From: Hyphomicrobiales bacterium
GTDB lineage: Bacteria; Pseudomonadota; Alphaproteobacteria; Rhizobiales; Rhizobiaceae
Assembly: GCA_900472295.1 (NCBI GenBank)
Contig: UCIA01000040.1
Coordinates: 69,671 to 133,670, forward strand
Reading direction: 5' to 3'
DNA: 64,000 nt
Shown: piece after piece, positions 15,552 through 24,500 of the stretch
Layout of the letters: every line of letters starts with the position of its first letter
Position numbering within the stretch: the stretch's first letter is position 1
Notes under the pieces: model-generated
Database searches by the model: none
Told to the model about the DNA's origin: nothing
Seen by the model: the letters and a program-made list of their open reading frames with translations, nothing else
Position numbers and translations under genes: made by a program

Positions 15552-17321
15552 TCAGGCTGAAATCAGCACCTTGCCGGCGGCGGAAAGGCTTTCGGCACCG
15601 TCGATGACGCGTTCCTTCAAGGCGCTGACCTCGCCAAGCAGGTTTTCGGCGAAGAAGCGGCAAAGGGCGATGCGGTTCTGCTCGGCAAGTCCGCCGCGCG
15701 CCAGATAGGCGCCGCCGGCGGCAAGCGAGATCAGCCGGAGATAGGGCGTGGCACCGGCCTGCGCTTCGTCGAGACGGCCGTCGGCCAGCAGCTTCTGCAG
15801 AAAGCGCGTTGTTTCGGTGAGATCGTCCAGCGCGCGGTCGAGAGCCTCGGCGGTGCGGCCAAACCCCTGCAGGTTCGAGGTCCGCACCTCATCGGCGACC
15901 GCCTTCAGTTCGGCGATGTAGCCATGCACATGCTCGCCGCCGCCAAGCGGCAGTTTGCGTACCACCAGGTCGATCGCCTGGATGCCGTTGGTGCCCTCAT
16001 AGATCGGTGCGATGCGGGCATCGCGATAGAGCGCCGCAGCGCCGGTCTCCTCGATAAACCCCATGCCGCCATGCACCTGGACACCCAGCGAAGCGACATC
16101 GACGCCGACATCGGTGGAAAAGGCCTTGGCCAGCGGCGTCAACAGATTGGCGCGGTCGCGCCAATGTGTGGCCTGATCGCCGGCCGAGACCCGCGCGAGG
16201 TCGATGGCGTGCGCGCAGGAATAGGAGATGGTGCGGGCGATCTGGGTCAACGCCTTCATGGTGAGCAGATTGCGCTGCACGTCGGGGTGATGGACGATCG
16301 GCGCCATGCCGGCGCCTGAAAAGCCCGACGCCTTGCCCTGGCGGCGCTCATTGGCATAGGCGATCGCTTTCTGCGTCGCGGCTTCAGCCACCGCCACGCC
16401 CTGCATGCCGACGCACAGCCTGGCGTTGTTCATCATGGTGAACATGCAGGCGAGACCCTTGTTCTCCTCGCCGATCAGCCAACCGATGGCGCCGGGGGTC
16501 ACGCCGCCAAAACCGTCGCCGTAGATCATGGTGCAGGTCGGCGAGGCATGGATGCCGAGCTTGTGCTCGAGGCCCGAACAGAAGACGTCGTTACGGGCGC
16601 CGAGCGACCCGTCATCATTGACCAGGAATTTCGGCACCAGGAACAGCGAAATGCCGCGGGTGCCGGCCGGTGCGTCGGGAAGCCGCGCCAGCACCAGATG
16701 GACGATGTTGTCGGTGAAATCGTGCTCGCCATAGGTGATGAAGATCTTCTGGCCGAAGATGCGATAGGTGCCGTCGCCGGCAGGTTCCGCGCGGCTGCGC
16801 AGGGCGGCGAGGTCGGACCCGGCCTGCGGCTCGGTCAGGTTCATCGTCCCCATCCACTCGCCGGAGACGAGCTTTGCCAGATATTTTGCCTTGAGCGCCT
16901 CGGAGGCATGCTTGTCGAGCGCCTCGACCGCGCCCATGGTCAGCGTCGGGCCGATGCCGAAGGCCATGGCGGCGGAGTTCCACATTTCGAGTGCCGCCAT
17001 GCCGAGCATGGTCGGCAGGCCCTGGCCGCCGAATTCTTCCGGACCCGACAGCGCGTTCCAGCCGCCGTCGATCCAGCTGCGGTAAAGCGCCTTCCAGCCG
17101 GGTGGCGTGGTGACGGCCGCATCCTTCAGCACCGCGCCATGCTCGTCACCGATCTTGTAGAGCGGCGCCACCTCGTCGCTGGCGAAACGGCCGGCCTCGG
17201 ACAGGATGGCATCGACAAGGTCTTCGCCCAGATCGCCGAACGCGCCGCCATCGAGCGCCGGCTTGAGGCCGGCGACGTGCTTCAGCGTGAACGAAATGTC
17301 GTCGACCGGCGCCTTGTACAT
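15552..17321 (-). CDS. Acyl-CoA dehydrogenase, long form with C-terminal extension
   Basis: The protein is 589 aa, longer than classical 380-400 aa acyl-CoA dehydrogenases because of an extra C-terminal helical domain from about residue 460. The flavin and substrate regions are clear: MNLTEPQAGSDLAALRSRAEP, FGQKIFITYGEHD, GIHASPTCTMIYGD and VHGGMGFIEETGAAALYRDARIAPIYEGTNGIQAIDLVVRKL, which contains the usual catalytic Glu region. Long members of this type include DmdC-like enzymes and rhizobial FadE-like proteins. The substrate is not known. It forms an operon with the isomerase-like gene downstream. Confidence 0.93.
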   Translation of the reverse strand: MYKAPVDDISFTLKHVAGLKPALDGGAFGDLGEDLVDAILSEAGRFASDEVAPLYKIGDEHGAVLKDAAVTTPPGWKALYRSWIDGGWNALSGPEEFGGQGLPTMLGMAALEMWNSAAMAFGIGPTLTMGAVEALDKHASEALKAKYLAKLVSGEWMGTMNLTEPQAGSDLAALRSRAEPAGDGTYRIFGQKIFITYGEHDFTDNIVHLVLARLPDAPAGTRGISLFLVPKFLVNDDGSLGARNDVFCSGLEHKLGIHASPTCTMIYGDGFGGVTPGAIGWLIGEENKGLACMFTMMNNARLCVGMQGVAVAEAATQKAIAYANERRQGKASGFSGAGMAPIVHHPDVQRNLLTMKALTQIARTISYSCAHAIDLARVSAGDQATHWRDRANLLTPLAKAFSTDVGVDVASLGVQVHGGMGFIEETGAAALYRDARIAPIYEGTNGIQAIDLVVRKLPLGGGEHVHGYIAELKAVADEVRTSNLQGFGRTAEALDRALDDLTETTRFLQKLLADGRLDEAQAGATPYLRLISLAAGGAYLARGGLAEQNRIALCRFFAENLLGEVSALKERVIDGAESLSAAGKVLISA

Positions 17322-17521
17322 GCCGCTTTCTCCTCCGCTGCCCGCCCCCGTCGATCCTAGGACCCGGGCCGATGCAAAACCATCCGCCTCTGGGCGGCCT
17401 CCGATCTTCTTTTTACGTAAACGTCAAACTTTGTCACGCGGATTTTGCAATCTCTGACAGTCGCGTTAGATTCCGGTACAGCCGATCGCCGACGCCCGGC
17501 ACCAGCGAACCGGAACCTGCC

Positions 17522-17758
17522 ATGCTTGCCAGACCCGAGACTTACCGTTGCATCGAATGCGGCCTGCCGTACCAGGCAAGCGGCTTCTGGTATTATCACG
17601 GCGAGCTCGAAAGAGGCCCCGCCTACTGGACCGATCGCGGCATTTTGTGCTCACCCAAATGCTCGCTTGCCCATTACCGCAAGCGCACCGCCGAAGGCAC
17701 GCTGCCACAGGAGCCGGCGCCGGATCCGCTTGAGGTGCCGCCGATCGGGCGGCGCTGA
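17522..17758 (+). CDS. Small protein with a putative zinc-binding cysteine cluster
   Basis: The protein is 78 aa from the ATG reading MLARPETYRCIECG. Cysteines are arranged as CIEC near residue 10 and C-x3-C near residue 44 (LCSPKCSLAHYRKR), with histidines nearby, which suggests one structural zinc. The middle (FWYYHGELERGPAYWTDRG) is aromatic. I do not recognise a named family. It is followed 23 bp later by another small gene on the same strand, possibly cotranscribed. Coding use of the frame is supported by the organised cysteine pairs. Confidence 0.65.
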   Translation: MLARPETYRCIECGLPYQASGFWYYHGELERGPAYWTDRGILCSPKCSLAHYRKRTAEGTLPQEPAPDPLEVPPIGRR

Positions 17759-17781
17759 ACGCCAGATCAAAGGTCAGTGTG

Positions 17782-17970
17782 ATGCCCAACCAACAACAGA
17801 CGCCTACTGGCCGCCTCGACGCCAAGCCCGATGCCGAACAGGACATCATCCGCTTGTCCGCCGAAGATCAGCTTGCTTTGGCGGAGGCGATTGTGAATCC
17901 ACCGGAGCCGAATGAGGCGCTGCGCAGAGCCGCGGCCGCTTACAATCGGCTTGTCGTTGAATCCCGGTAA
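17782..17970 (+). CDS. Remnant or mini form of a DUF1778 (TacA-type) antitoxin
   Basis: The protein is 62 aa. Its C-terminal half, LSAEDQLALAEAIVNPPEPNEALRRA, matches the C-terminal toxin-binding segment typical of DUF1778 antitoxins, whose tail usually reads LSxEDxxxFxxALxNPPxPNxxL. The N-terminal ribbon-helix-helix DNA-binding part, normally about 45 residues, is absent; the N-terminus is a short polar stretch. No GNAT toxin gene follows. It could be a decayed antitoxin or an orphan neutraliser. The ATG is used; a GTG precedes it by one codon. Confidence 0.65.
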   Translation: MPNQQQTPTGRLDAKPDAEQDIIRLSAEDQLALAEAIVNPPEPNEALRRAAAAYNRLVVESR

Positions 17971-18079
17971 CCTCCGAACGCCTGAAGACGTCTCCCACCG
18001 GGACTCCCGCCCGAAAGCACTTCCTTAACCATAGCAGTTCAGCATCGGTGTTTGGTCAGCGGGGATTCCCTGTTTGAAA

Positions 18080-19237
18080 ATGCCGGCGCATCCTCTTCGC
18101 CGCTCAGCGATCGCTCTCGCGGCGATGATAGCGCTGACATCGGCGGCTAAAGCTTCGGACTTTTCCGAGCCGTGGCGGGATAACGACCGCGCGCTGGTGA
18201 TCGACGCCTATGAATACAATTCCATCGACTGGGCGCAGCTTGCCACCGACAAGCGCATTGTCGGCTTCATCAACAAGGCTTCCGACGGGCTGCCGCCGCC
18301 CTATTTCTGCTTCGGCGACGAGATCGCGGTCAAACTCTGCAAGACGCTGTGGAAACGCCATGCGGTGACGCGCGAGCTGTTCCAGACGCGCAAGGTGGTG
18401 GCCAAGGCGCTGGGTTTGAAATGGGGCGCCTATCATCTTGCCCGCCCCGGCAATCCGCTCGAGCAGGCCAACAATTTCATCGATTTCGCCGAACCGGCGC
18501 CGGACGATCTGCTGGCGCTTGACCTCGAAGGCAATGACCCCTCGCAATGGATGTCGCTGGACGATGCCGAGGAATTCGTGCGCCAGGTGCACCGGCGGCT
18601 CGGCCGGTTTCCAATCCTCTACACCAACGGCAAGACCGCCCAGTACATCGCCGACAACCGCTATCAATACCGGCTCTTGTCGCGGCTGCCGCTCTGGTAT
18701 GCGCGCTACAAGCCCGACATCGACGTGCATTTTCCGATGGGCAACTGGCAGGGCTATGCGCTGTGGCAGTTTTCGGCGCAGGCCAATTGCGGGCGCCTGC
18801 GCTGCCCCTACCGGGTCGCCGGCACGCCCAACGATATCGATGTCAACGTCGCGCCGATGGATGCGGCGGCATTGCGCCAGCAATGGCCGTTCGGCGGCCT
18901 GATCGACGTTCCGGCCGACTATCTCGCCTCGATCCCGGTGCCGGTCTCGCGCGCAGCCGGGCTCGCCGGCAAAGTCACCATCACCTATGCCGATGTGGCG
19001 ACGCCGCCGACGGTCGAGGAAGTGGTGACGGTGATCGGCGCGCGCTGGCAGGCATTCCGCACCGCCTTCCGCATGCCGGTGGTCAAGACGGTGCCGCGCC
19101 GCGCGCGCTTCGGCATTGCCGACTATGTCGCCTGGAAGCGGACCACATATCGTTCGGAGGCGCTGCTCGAGGCCGCCTTCTCGCAGGCCGCCGACCCGGT
19201 CAGCACCGCCTCGACGGCGCTGGATCGCAAGCGCTGA
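18080..19237 (+). CDS. Secreted glycoside hydrolase family 25 (lysozyme-like) protein
   Basis: The protein is 385 aa. A signal peptide covers about residues 1-26 (AIALAAMIALTSAAKAS). The GH25 barrel spans about residues 35-265: DAYEYNSIDWAQL, GFINKASDG, WGAYHLARPGNPLEQANNF, LLALDLEGNDPSQWM (catalytic acids), ILYTNGKTAQYI, LWYARY and GYALWQFSAQ. Such enzymes cut the glycan strands of peptidoglycan. About 110 further residues follow without a recognised cell-wall-binding motif. There is an upstream TTG two codons before the ATG used. It converges with purD, leaving 9 bp. Confidence 0.85.
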   Translation: MPAHPLRRSAIALAAMIALTSAAKASDFSEPWRDNDRALVIDAYEYNSIDWAQLATDKRIVGFINKASDGLPPPYFCFGDEIAVKLCKTLWKRHAVTRELFQTRKVVAKALGLKWGAYHLARPGNPLEQANNFIDFAEPAPDDLLALDLEGNDPSQWMSLDDAEEFVRQVHRRLGRFPILYTNGKTAQYIADNRYQYRLLSRLPLWYARYKPDIDVHFPMGNWQGYALWQFSAQANCGRLRCPYRVAGTPNDIDVNVAPMDAAALRQQWPFGGLIDVPADYLASIPVPVSRAAGLAGKVTITYADVATPPTVEEVVTVIGARWQAFRTAFRMPVVKTVPRRARFGIADYVAWKRTTYRSEALLEAAFSQAADPVSTASTALDRKR

Positions 19238-19246
19238 AGCGCGAAA

Positions 19247-20533
19247 CTACCCGGCCGCGCCAGCCTTTTCCCGCGCCATCGCCTGCCAGCCGATGTCGCG
19301 GCGGCAAAAGCCTTGCGGCCAGTCGATGCGGTCGAGCGCGGCGTAGGCGCGGGCCTGCGCTTCGCCGACCGTCTTGCCTGACGCCGTGACATTGAGCACA
19401 CGGCCGCCATTGGCGACCAGCGCGCCGCCATTAATGGCGGTGCCGGCATGGAAAATCTCAACACCGTCGCCAGCGGCTTCGTCGAGGCCACGAATGACCG
19501 AGCCCTTTTCCGGCGTGCCGGGATAGCCCCGCGCCGCCATCACCACGGTGAGTGCGGCCTCGTCGCGCCAGCGCACCGAGCTGTGCGCCAGCTGGCCGTC
19601 GACCGCGGCGTTGAGCAGCACCAGCAGATCGTCCTTCAGCCGCATCATCAGCACCTGGCATTCCGGATCGCCGAAACGGGTGTTGTATTCGATCAGCTTC
19701 GGCCCCTCGTCGGTGATCATCAGCCCGGCGAAGAGAATGCCGGCGAAGGGCGCACCCAGCTCGGCCATGCCGCGCATGGTCGGCTCGACGATCTCGCGCA
19801 TGGTGCGCTCGACGATTTCGGGGCTCATCACCGGGGCAGGCGAATAGGCGCCCATGCCGCCGGTGTTGGGACCGGTGTCGCCATCGCCGACGCGCTTGTG
19901 GTCCTGCGCGGTGCCGAAGGGCAGTGCTGTGGTGCCATCGCACAGGCAGAAGAAGCTCGCCTCCTCGCCGGTCATGAACTCCTCGACCACGACCTCGGCG
20001 CCGGCGTCGCCAAAGGCGCCGTCGAAACAGGCGTCGAGCGCGGCCCGCGCTTCATCCAGCGTCATGGCGATGGTGACGCCCTTGCCGGCGGCGAGCCCGT
20101 CGGCCTTGATGACGATCGGCGCGCCGACCTTTTCGACATAGGTCTTGGCCGCGGCCAGATCGGTAAAGCGGCCATAGGCGGCGGTCGGGATGTCGTATTT
20201 GGCGCAAAGGTCCTTGGTAAAACCTTTCGAGCCTTCGAGCCTTGCGGCCCGCTTGGACGGGCCGAAGACGCGGATGCCCTGATCGCGCAGATCGTCGGCA
20301 ATGCCGGCAACCAGCGGGCCTTCCGGCCCGACGACGACGAGGTCGATGGCGTTGTCCTTGCAAAAGGCGGTGACCGCGGCATGGTCGGCGATGTCGAGCT
20401 TGACCAGCTCGGCCTCTTTGGCGATGCCGGGATTGCCGGGCGCGGCAAAAAGCTTGGTCAGAAGCGGCGAGGCCGCGATCTTCCAGGCCAGGGCATGTTC
20501 GCGGCCGCCGGAGCCGATCAACAAAACGCGCAT
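19247..20533 (-). CDS. purD: Phosphoribosylamine-glycine ligase (GAR synthetase)
   Basis: The protein is 428 aa, the standard length. It joins glycine to phosphoribosylamine with ATP in purine synthesis. Signatures are MRVLLIGSGGREHALAWKI at the N-terminus, VVGPEGPLVAGIADDL, the ATP-grasp core (APIVIKADGLAAGKGVTIA), DHKRVGDGDTGPNTGGMGAYSP and IEYNTRFGDPECQ. The ATG at MRVLLIG is chosen over one six codons earlier because the family begins there. Single gene. Identification is certain. Confidence 0.98.
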   Translation of the reverse strand: MRVLLIGSGGREHALAWKIAASPLLTKLFAAPGNPGIAKEAELVKLDIADHAAVTAFCKDNAIDLVVVGPEGPLVAGIADDLRDQGIRVFGPSKRAARLEGSKGFTKDLCAKYDIPTAAYGRFTDLAAAKTYVEKVGAPIVIKADGLAAGKGVTIAMTLDEARAALDACFDGAFGDAGAEVVVEEFMTGEEASFFCLCDGTTALPFGTAQDHKRVGDGDTGPNTGGMGAYSPAPVMSPEIVERTMREIVEPTMRGMAELGAPFAGILFAGLMITDEGPKLIEYNTRFGDPECQVLMMRLKDDLLVLLNAAVDGQLAHSSVRWRDEAALTVVMAARGYPGTPEKGSVIRGLDEAAGDGVEIFHAGTAINGGALVANGGRVLNVTASGKTVGEAQARAYAALDRIDWPQGFCRRDIGWQAMAREKAGAAG

Positions 20534-20667
20534 GCCAATGTCCCTTGTCATTTCACGACAGGGACTGCGCTATTGCGCTGGGCGTTGCGGGTCAAGAGTT
20601 TTACCTTACACAATGCTGGTTGCGCACGGGAACGTCGCGCAAAGGGGCACGACGTTCCCGGCCGGAA

Positions 20668-21462
20668 TCAGCTCTGGTAGATCACCGGAAACCAGTCCTC
20701 GCGCAGTTTCTGGCCAGGCTTCATGTCATGGCCGGGATAGGGCGGCGAGGTGCGGCCGGGGCGTTCGACATAGCGCGCGTCGTCGCCGACCCAGCGCAGC
20801 GACAGCGCCCGGCGCCGCGCCGAGGTCAGATTGCCGCGCGCGCCATGCGCGGTGCGGAAGTCGAACAATATGGCGTCGCCCGGCTCCATCTCCCATTCGA
20901 GCACCTTCAGCGACGGGTCGTTGTCGGGATCGGGCACCGGCCGATAGTCGCCCTCGCCCGCATAGAAATTGTCATCGTTCAGCCAGCGCACCGGCAGGAC
21001 CATCTTGTCCCATTTGTGCGAGCCGGCGATCAGCCGCAGCGTCGCTTCCTTGACTGGATCGATCGGGATCCAGAAGCTGACCGTCTGGCTGCCGTCGACG
21101 AAATAATACGGAATGTCCTGGTGCCAGGGCGTCGGCTTCTGCGTGCCCGGCTCCTTGACCAGCACATGGTCGTGGAAGAACTGGGCGCTGCGCGACTGCA
21201 TTGCGGCTGCGGCCAGTTCGGCGGCCGGCGAATTGCGCACGACATCGACGAATTCGGGAATGCGCTCCCAGTTGCAATAGTCATCGAAGAAGCTGCCCTT
21301 GCCGTTGGCGATATCGGATGCCGTCGCGCTACGGTTCTGCATGTTGCGCTCGATGCCGGCGGCAATGGTACCGACCCAATCCTTGAAGACGCCGCGGACG
21401 CAGACGGCGCCGTCGCGCTGATAGTCGGCAATCGCTGCGGCATCGATGTATCTGGCGGCCAT
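20668..21462 (-). CDS. Phytanoyl-CoA dioxygenase (PhyH) family protein
   Basis: The protein is 264 aa. It is a 2-oxoglutarate and Fe(II)-dependent oxygenase by motif: the iron ligands are in TPWHQDIPYYF (His-x-Asp) and FDFRTAHGARGN (distal His), with Arg in RRALSLRW as the likely 2-oxoglutarate anchor. The ATG reading MAARYIDAA has GGGGAG at a better distance than the ATG two codons earlier. Substrate unknown; relatives act on very diverse small molecules. It is divergent from a LysR gene, which probably controls it. Confidence 0.88.
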   Translation of the reverse strand: MAARYIDAAAIADYQRDGAVCVRGVFKDWVGTIAAGIERNMQNRSATASDIANGKGSFFDDYCNWERIPEFVDVVRNSPAAELAAAAMQSRSAQFFHDHVLVKEPGTQKPTPWHQDIPYYFVDGSQTVSFWIPIDPVKEATLRLIAGSHKWDKMVLPVRWLNDDNFYAGEGDYRPVPDPDNDPSLKVLEWEMEPGDAILFDFRTAHGARGNLTSARRRALSLRWVGDDARYVERPGRTSPPYPGHDMKPGQKLREDWFPVIYQS

Positions 21463-21569
21463 GTCCATGTCTCCCCTGTTGGATGCCCAATGTCTGGATG
21501 ACTCGACTATCGCAGCCGCCGCACATCGCGTAAAATAATAACTTCCCATCTCGCTTATAGTCTTGGCCT

Positions 21570-22481
21570 ATGAACCTGACCCTCACCCAATTGCGTTACC
21601 TCGTCGCCGTTGCCCGCCACGGCAGCGTCACCGCGGCTGCTCGGATGCTGAACGTCTCGCAGCCCTCGATCTCGGTGGCGATCGACAATGTCGAAGCGAC
21701 GCTCGGCCAGAAACTGTTCGTGCGCCAACGCGGCAGCGGCATCGCGCTGACCTCGTTCGGCCGCAGCGCGGTGGCGAAGGCAAAGCAGGTGCTGGCCGAA
21801 GCGGACGAACTGGTTGGGCTCGGGACGCGTGACGCCGATGTCGGCGGCGAGTTGGTGCTCGGCTGTTTCGAGGATCTGGCGCCTTATTTTGCCCCGGCGC
21901 TGATCCGCGCGTTTGCGCAGCGCTGTCCGGCGGTCACTGTGGTCGTGCGCGACGAGACCTTCGAGACGCTGGGCCGGCGGCTCGGCGATTCCGCTATCGA
22001 TCTCGGCCTGACCTACGATCTCGGCCTGCCCGTGCATTTCGCCCGCATCCTGCTGCATGAGCTGCGGCCGCACGCGCTGCTGCCGGAAGGCCACGCGCTG
22101 GCCAGCCAGGCGAGCGTCAGCCTGGCGGAACTGGCGACTTATCCCTTGATCACCACCGACCAGCCGCACAGCTGGCAGCATATGCTGGACCTGTTCCTCA
22201 GCCGCGGCCTGTCGCCGGTCTCGCAGTCGACGACGAGTTCATTCGAGCTGCAGCGCAGCATGGTCGCCAACCGCTTCGGCGTCGCGGTGAGCTACACCAG
22301 GCCCTATGGCGACAGGAGTTATGACGGGCTGCCGCTGGTCTGCAAGCCGCTATCCGACCCGTTGCCGATGCAGCGCATCATCCTCACCCATGACACAAGG
22401 CAAAGGCTGTCGAAGGCGGCGCTGGCCTTCATCGAGGTGGCGAAGGAATGGTTTGCCAGCCACGATGTTTTCACCGCCTGA
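21570..22481 (+). CDS. LysR family transcriptional regulator
   Basis: The protein is 303 aa. The winged helix-turn-helix occupies about residues 1-60 (TQLRYLVAVARHGSVTAAARMLNVSQPSISVAIDNVEATLGQKLFVR). The effector domain follows from about residue 90 (GELVLGCFEDLAPYFAPALI). The divergent PhyH-type oxygenase gene starts 107 bp away, which is the standard arrangement for a LysR regulator and its target, so it probably responds to that enzyme's substrate. The gap between the genes is AT-richer than its surroundings but I could not single out a convincing operator. Confidence 0.93.
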   Translation: MNLTLTQLRYLVAVARHGSVTAAARMLNVSQPSISVAIDNVEATLGQKLFVRQRGSGIALTSFGRSAVAKAKQVLAEADELVGLGTRDADVGGELVLGCFEDLAPYFAPALIRAFAQRCPAVTVVVRDETFETLGRRLGDSAIDLGLTYDLGLPVHFARILLHELRPHALLPEGHALASQASVSLAELATYPLITTDQPHSWQHMLDLFLSRGLSPVSQSTTSSFELQRSMVANRFGVAVSYTRPYGDRSYDGLPLVCKPLSDPLPMQRIILTHDTRQRLSKAALAFIEVAKEWFASHDVFTA

Positions 22482-22532
22482 GCGACAATGCGGCCGCTTG
22501 ACGGCGCCTGCCGCTGCTGCCACTCCAGCACG

Positions 22533-23516
22533 ATGGAAACCATCCAGTCGAAAGCGGCCCAGGGCCGCGTCGCCGACGCGCCGAGCGGGCATTGGGTCTA
22601 CAAGATGCTGCCGCGCTGGCTGTGGCCCTATGCGCAGCTTGCGCGCTGGGACCGGCCGATCGGCTGGCAGTTGCTGCTATGGCCCTGCTTGTGGTCGGCA
22701 GCGCTTGCGGCCAGCGCCTATCCCCGCCCCGGCGATCCGCTGCTGAGCCTGCTGCCGTCGCCCTGGTATCTGTTCCTGTTTTTTGTCGGCGCCGTCGCCA
22801 TGCGCGGCGCCGGCTGCACCTATAACGACATTGTCGACCAGGACATCGACAACAAGGTCGAGCGCACGCGTTCTCGGCCGCTTCCGGCCGGCAAGGTGAC
22901 GCGCCGACAGGCCTGGATATTCCTGGTCATCCAGGCGCTGCTGGGCCTCGTCGTGCTGCTGCAGTTCAACGACTTCGCCATTCCGCTCGGCATCGCCTCG
23001 CTGGTCATTGTCGCCGCCTATCCCTTCATGAAGCGCTTCACCAACTGGCCGCAATTCGTGCTTGGGCTCGCCTTCTCGTGGGGCGCGCTGATGGGCTGGG
23101 CGGTCGAATTCGGCGATCTCGATGGCCCAGCCATCATGCTCTATATCGGCTCGATCCTGTGGGTGATCGGCTACGACACGATTTATGCGCATCAGGACAA
23201 GGAAGACGACGCCATTGTCGGCGTGCACTCGACGGCGCGGCTGTTCGGCGACAACACCAAGACCTGGCTGGTCGGGCTTTATGGCGGCACGCTGGTGTGC
23301 TTTGCCATCGCCTTTGCCGCGGCGCAGGCGCCGGTGGTGGCGCTGGCCGGGCTGATCGCCGCGGGCGCGCACATGGCGCGGCAGATAGCGGTGTTGGATA
23401 TTAACGATCCCGACCAGTGCCTGCGGCTGTTCAAATCGAACAACCAGGTCGGCTGGCTGATTTTTCTCGGTTTGCTAGGCGGTGCGCTGTGGGTGACGTT
23501 GAAGCCGCTGGTTTAG
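22533..23516 (+). CDS. ubiA: 4-hydroxybenzoate octaprenyltransferase
   Basis: The protein is 327 aa, with about eight membrane segments. It attaches the polyprenyl tail to 4-hydroxybenzoate in ubiquinone synthesis, in the inner membrane. The two Asp-rich motifs are present: AGCTYNDIVDQDIDNKVERTRSRPLPAG near residue 95-120 and GYDTIYAHQDKEDDAIVGVHSTA near residue 215. The ATG reading METIQSKAAQG is used; a 15-codon longer frame exists. It follows the LysR gene by 51 bp but is functionally unrelated. A polyprenyl diphosphate synthase gene is also in this window. Confidence 0.95.
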   Translation: METIQSKAAQGRVADAPSGHWVYKMLPRWLWPYAQLARWDRPIGWQLLLWPCLWSAALAASAYPRPGDPLLSLLPSPWYLFLFFVGAVAMRGAGCTYNDIVDQDIDNKVERTRSRPLPAGKVTRRQAWIFLVIQALLGLVVLLQFNDFAIPLGIASLVIVAAYPFMKRFTNWPQFVLGLAFSWGALMGWAVEFGDLDGPAIMLYIGSILWVIGYDTIYAHQDKEDDAIVGVHSTARLFGDNTKTWLVGLYGGTLVCFAIAFAAAQAPVVALAGLIAAGAHMARQIAVLDINDPDQCLRLFKSNNQVGWLIFLGLLGGALWVTLKPLV

Positions 23517-23518
23517 TT

Positions 23519-23716
23519 CCCTTCTCCCCGTCTCTATACGGGGAGAAGGTGGCGGCAGCCGGATGAGGGGCAGCGCCAGCCTTTCAAGCAAGGGTCAAAT
23601 GCACTGCGACTAAATCGCATGCGGCAGCTTTTGAAGTAGACAATCGGCTCAGTCAGCGCTGCCCCTCATTGTCCTGCCGGACATTTCTCCCCGTATAGTG
23701 ACGGGGAGAAAGGGCA
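23519..23716. repeat. Composite palindromic intergenic element, RIME-like
   Basis: Two hairpins, CTTCTCCCCGT...ACGGGGAGAAG at the left and its relative around 23687-23712 at the right, flank a central loop of about 60 bp. The segments GGGGCAGCGC and GCGCTGCCCC also pair across the whole unit. This is the layout of rhizobial intergenic mosaic elements. It separates ubiA from a converging gene. Confidence 0.75.
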
Positions 23717-23747
23717 GTGTCGGCGGCTTCGCCAATCGCCGGCCAAG

Positions 23748-24314
23748 CTACTCTCTCGAAATAATCTCCTGGCCATCGATCACCAGCCTCAGGCCGAGAT
23801 CGCCGGCCCTGCGGCGGGCGAGGAAGCGTGGGCGGCGCGTGGTCGAGACCCGGCCCTTGCGGCGATCCTTGGCCGGCAGCGCCTTGATGGCGGCGCCGAG
23901 CGATTCCTCCAGCGTGCGGGCAACGCCGTCGGATTCGATCAGCAGCATCTGCAGCCGGTAGGCATCGGCCCAGGCGCGCCAGTCGGCGGCGACGTCGTCG
24001 AGATCGTCAGCCACCAGCAACGGCACCGACAGCATCGGGTCGTTGTGCAGGAGCTCCAGGGTTACCGTGACATTGCCTTCCGGATCCTCCATCGCGCGGG
24101 CGGCGACGCCGCGGAACGCGTTGGCGGGCAGCGCAATGATCGCCGGTACACCGCTCATCTCGAGAGTGCGGCGGATGACGGCGCCACGCTGGTCGATGGT
24201 GAAGGTAACGTCGCCATAATCGTCGCGTGTGGCGTAGCTGACCACTTGCGGCAGGCGGAATGGGTCAAGGCGCATGTTGCGCCCAGCCCAGACGGGCTTC
24301 AGTACACTGTTCAT
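23748..24314 (-). CDS. DUF6101-like conserved hypothetical protein
   Basis: The protein is 188 aa. It opens with MNSVLKPVWAGRNMRLDPFRLP and contains RDDYGDVTFTIDQRGAVIRR and FRGVAARAMEDPEGNVTVTLELLHNDP, a run of alternating strands. The C-terminal part is basic (KDRRKGRVSTTRRPRFLARRR). This is the pattern of a Rhizobiales family listed as DUF6101, of unknown function. No signal peptide or membrane segment is visible, so it is probably cytoplasmic. It is transcribed alone, convergent with ubiA across a palindromic element. Confidence 0.75.
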   Translation of the reverse strand: MNSVLKPVWAGRNMRLDPFRLPQVVSYATRDDYGDVTFTIDQRGAVIRRTLEMSGVPAIIALPANAFRGVAARAMEDPEGNVTVTLELLHNDPMLSVPLLVADDLDDVAADWRAWADAYRLQMLLIESDGVARTLEESLGAAIKALPAKDRRKGRVSTTRRPRFLARRRAGDLGLRLVIDGQEIISRE

Positions 24315-24500
24315 CTACTGCCTTCCTGTGTTTCTCCTGAGAGCCCGCTTTCACGGATCCCACCGGGCCAGTTTTCCCGGCCTCGTTGTGTGAAACAGTA
24401 GCGCGGGCTCCTTACCGCCGCGCTTAAGAAAGTCAGTTAAATTTTGCTGATCTCAGTGGATGGTTATCGGAATGAGACCAACCACTAGATGTTGAAAGGA

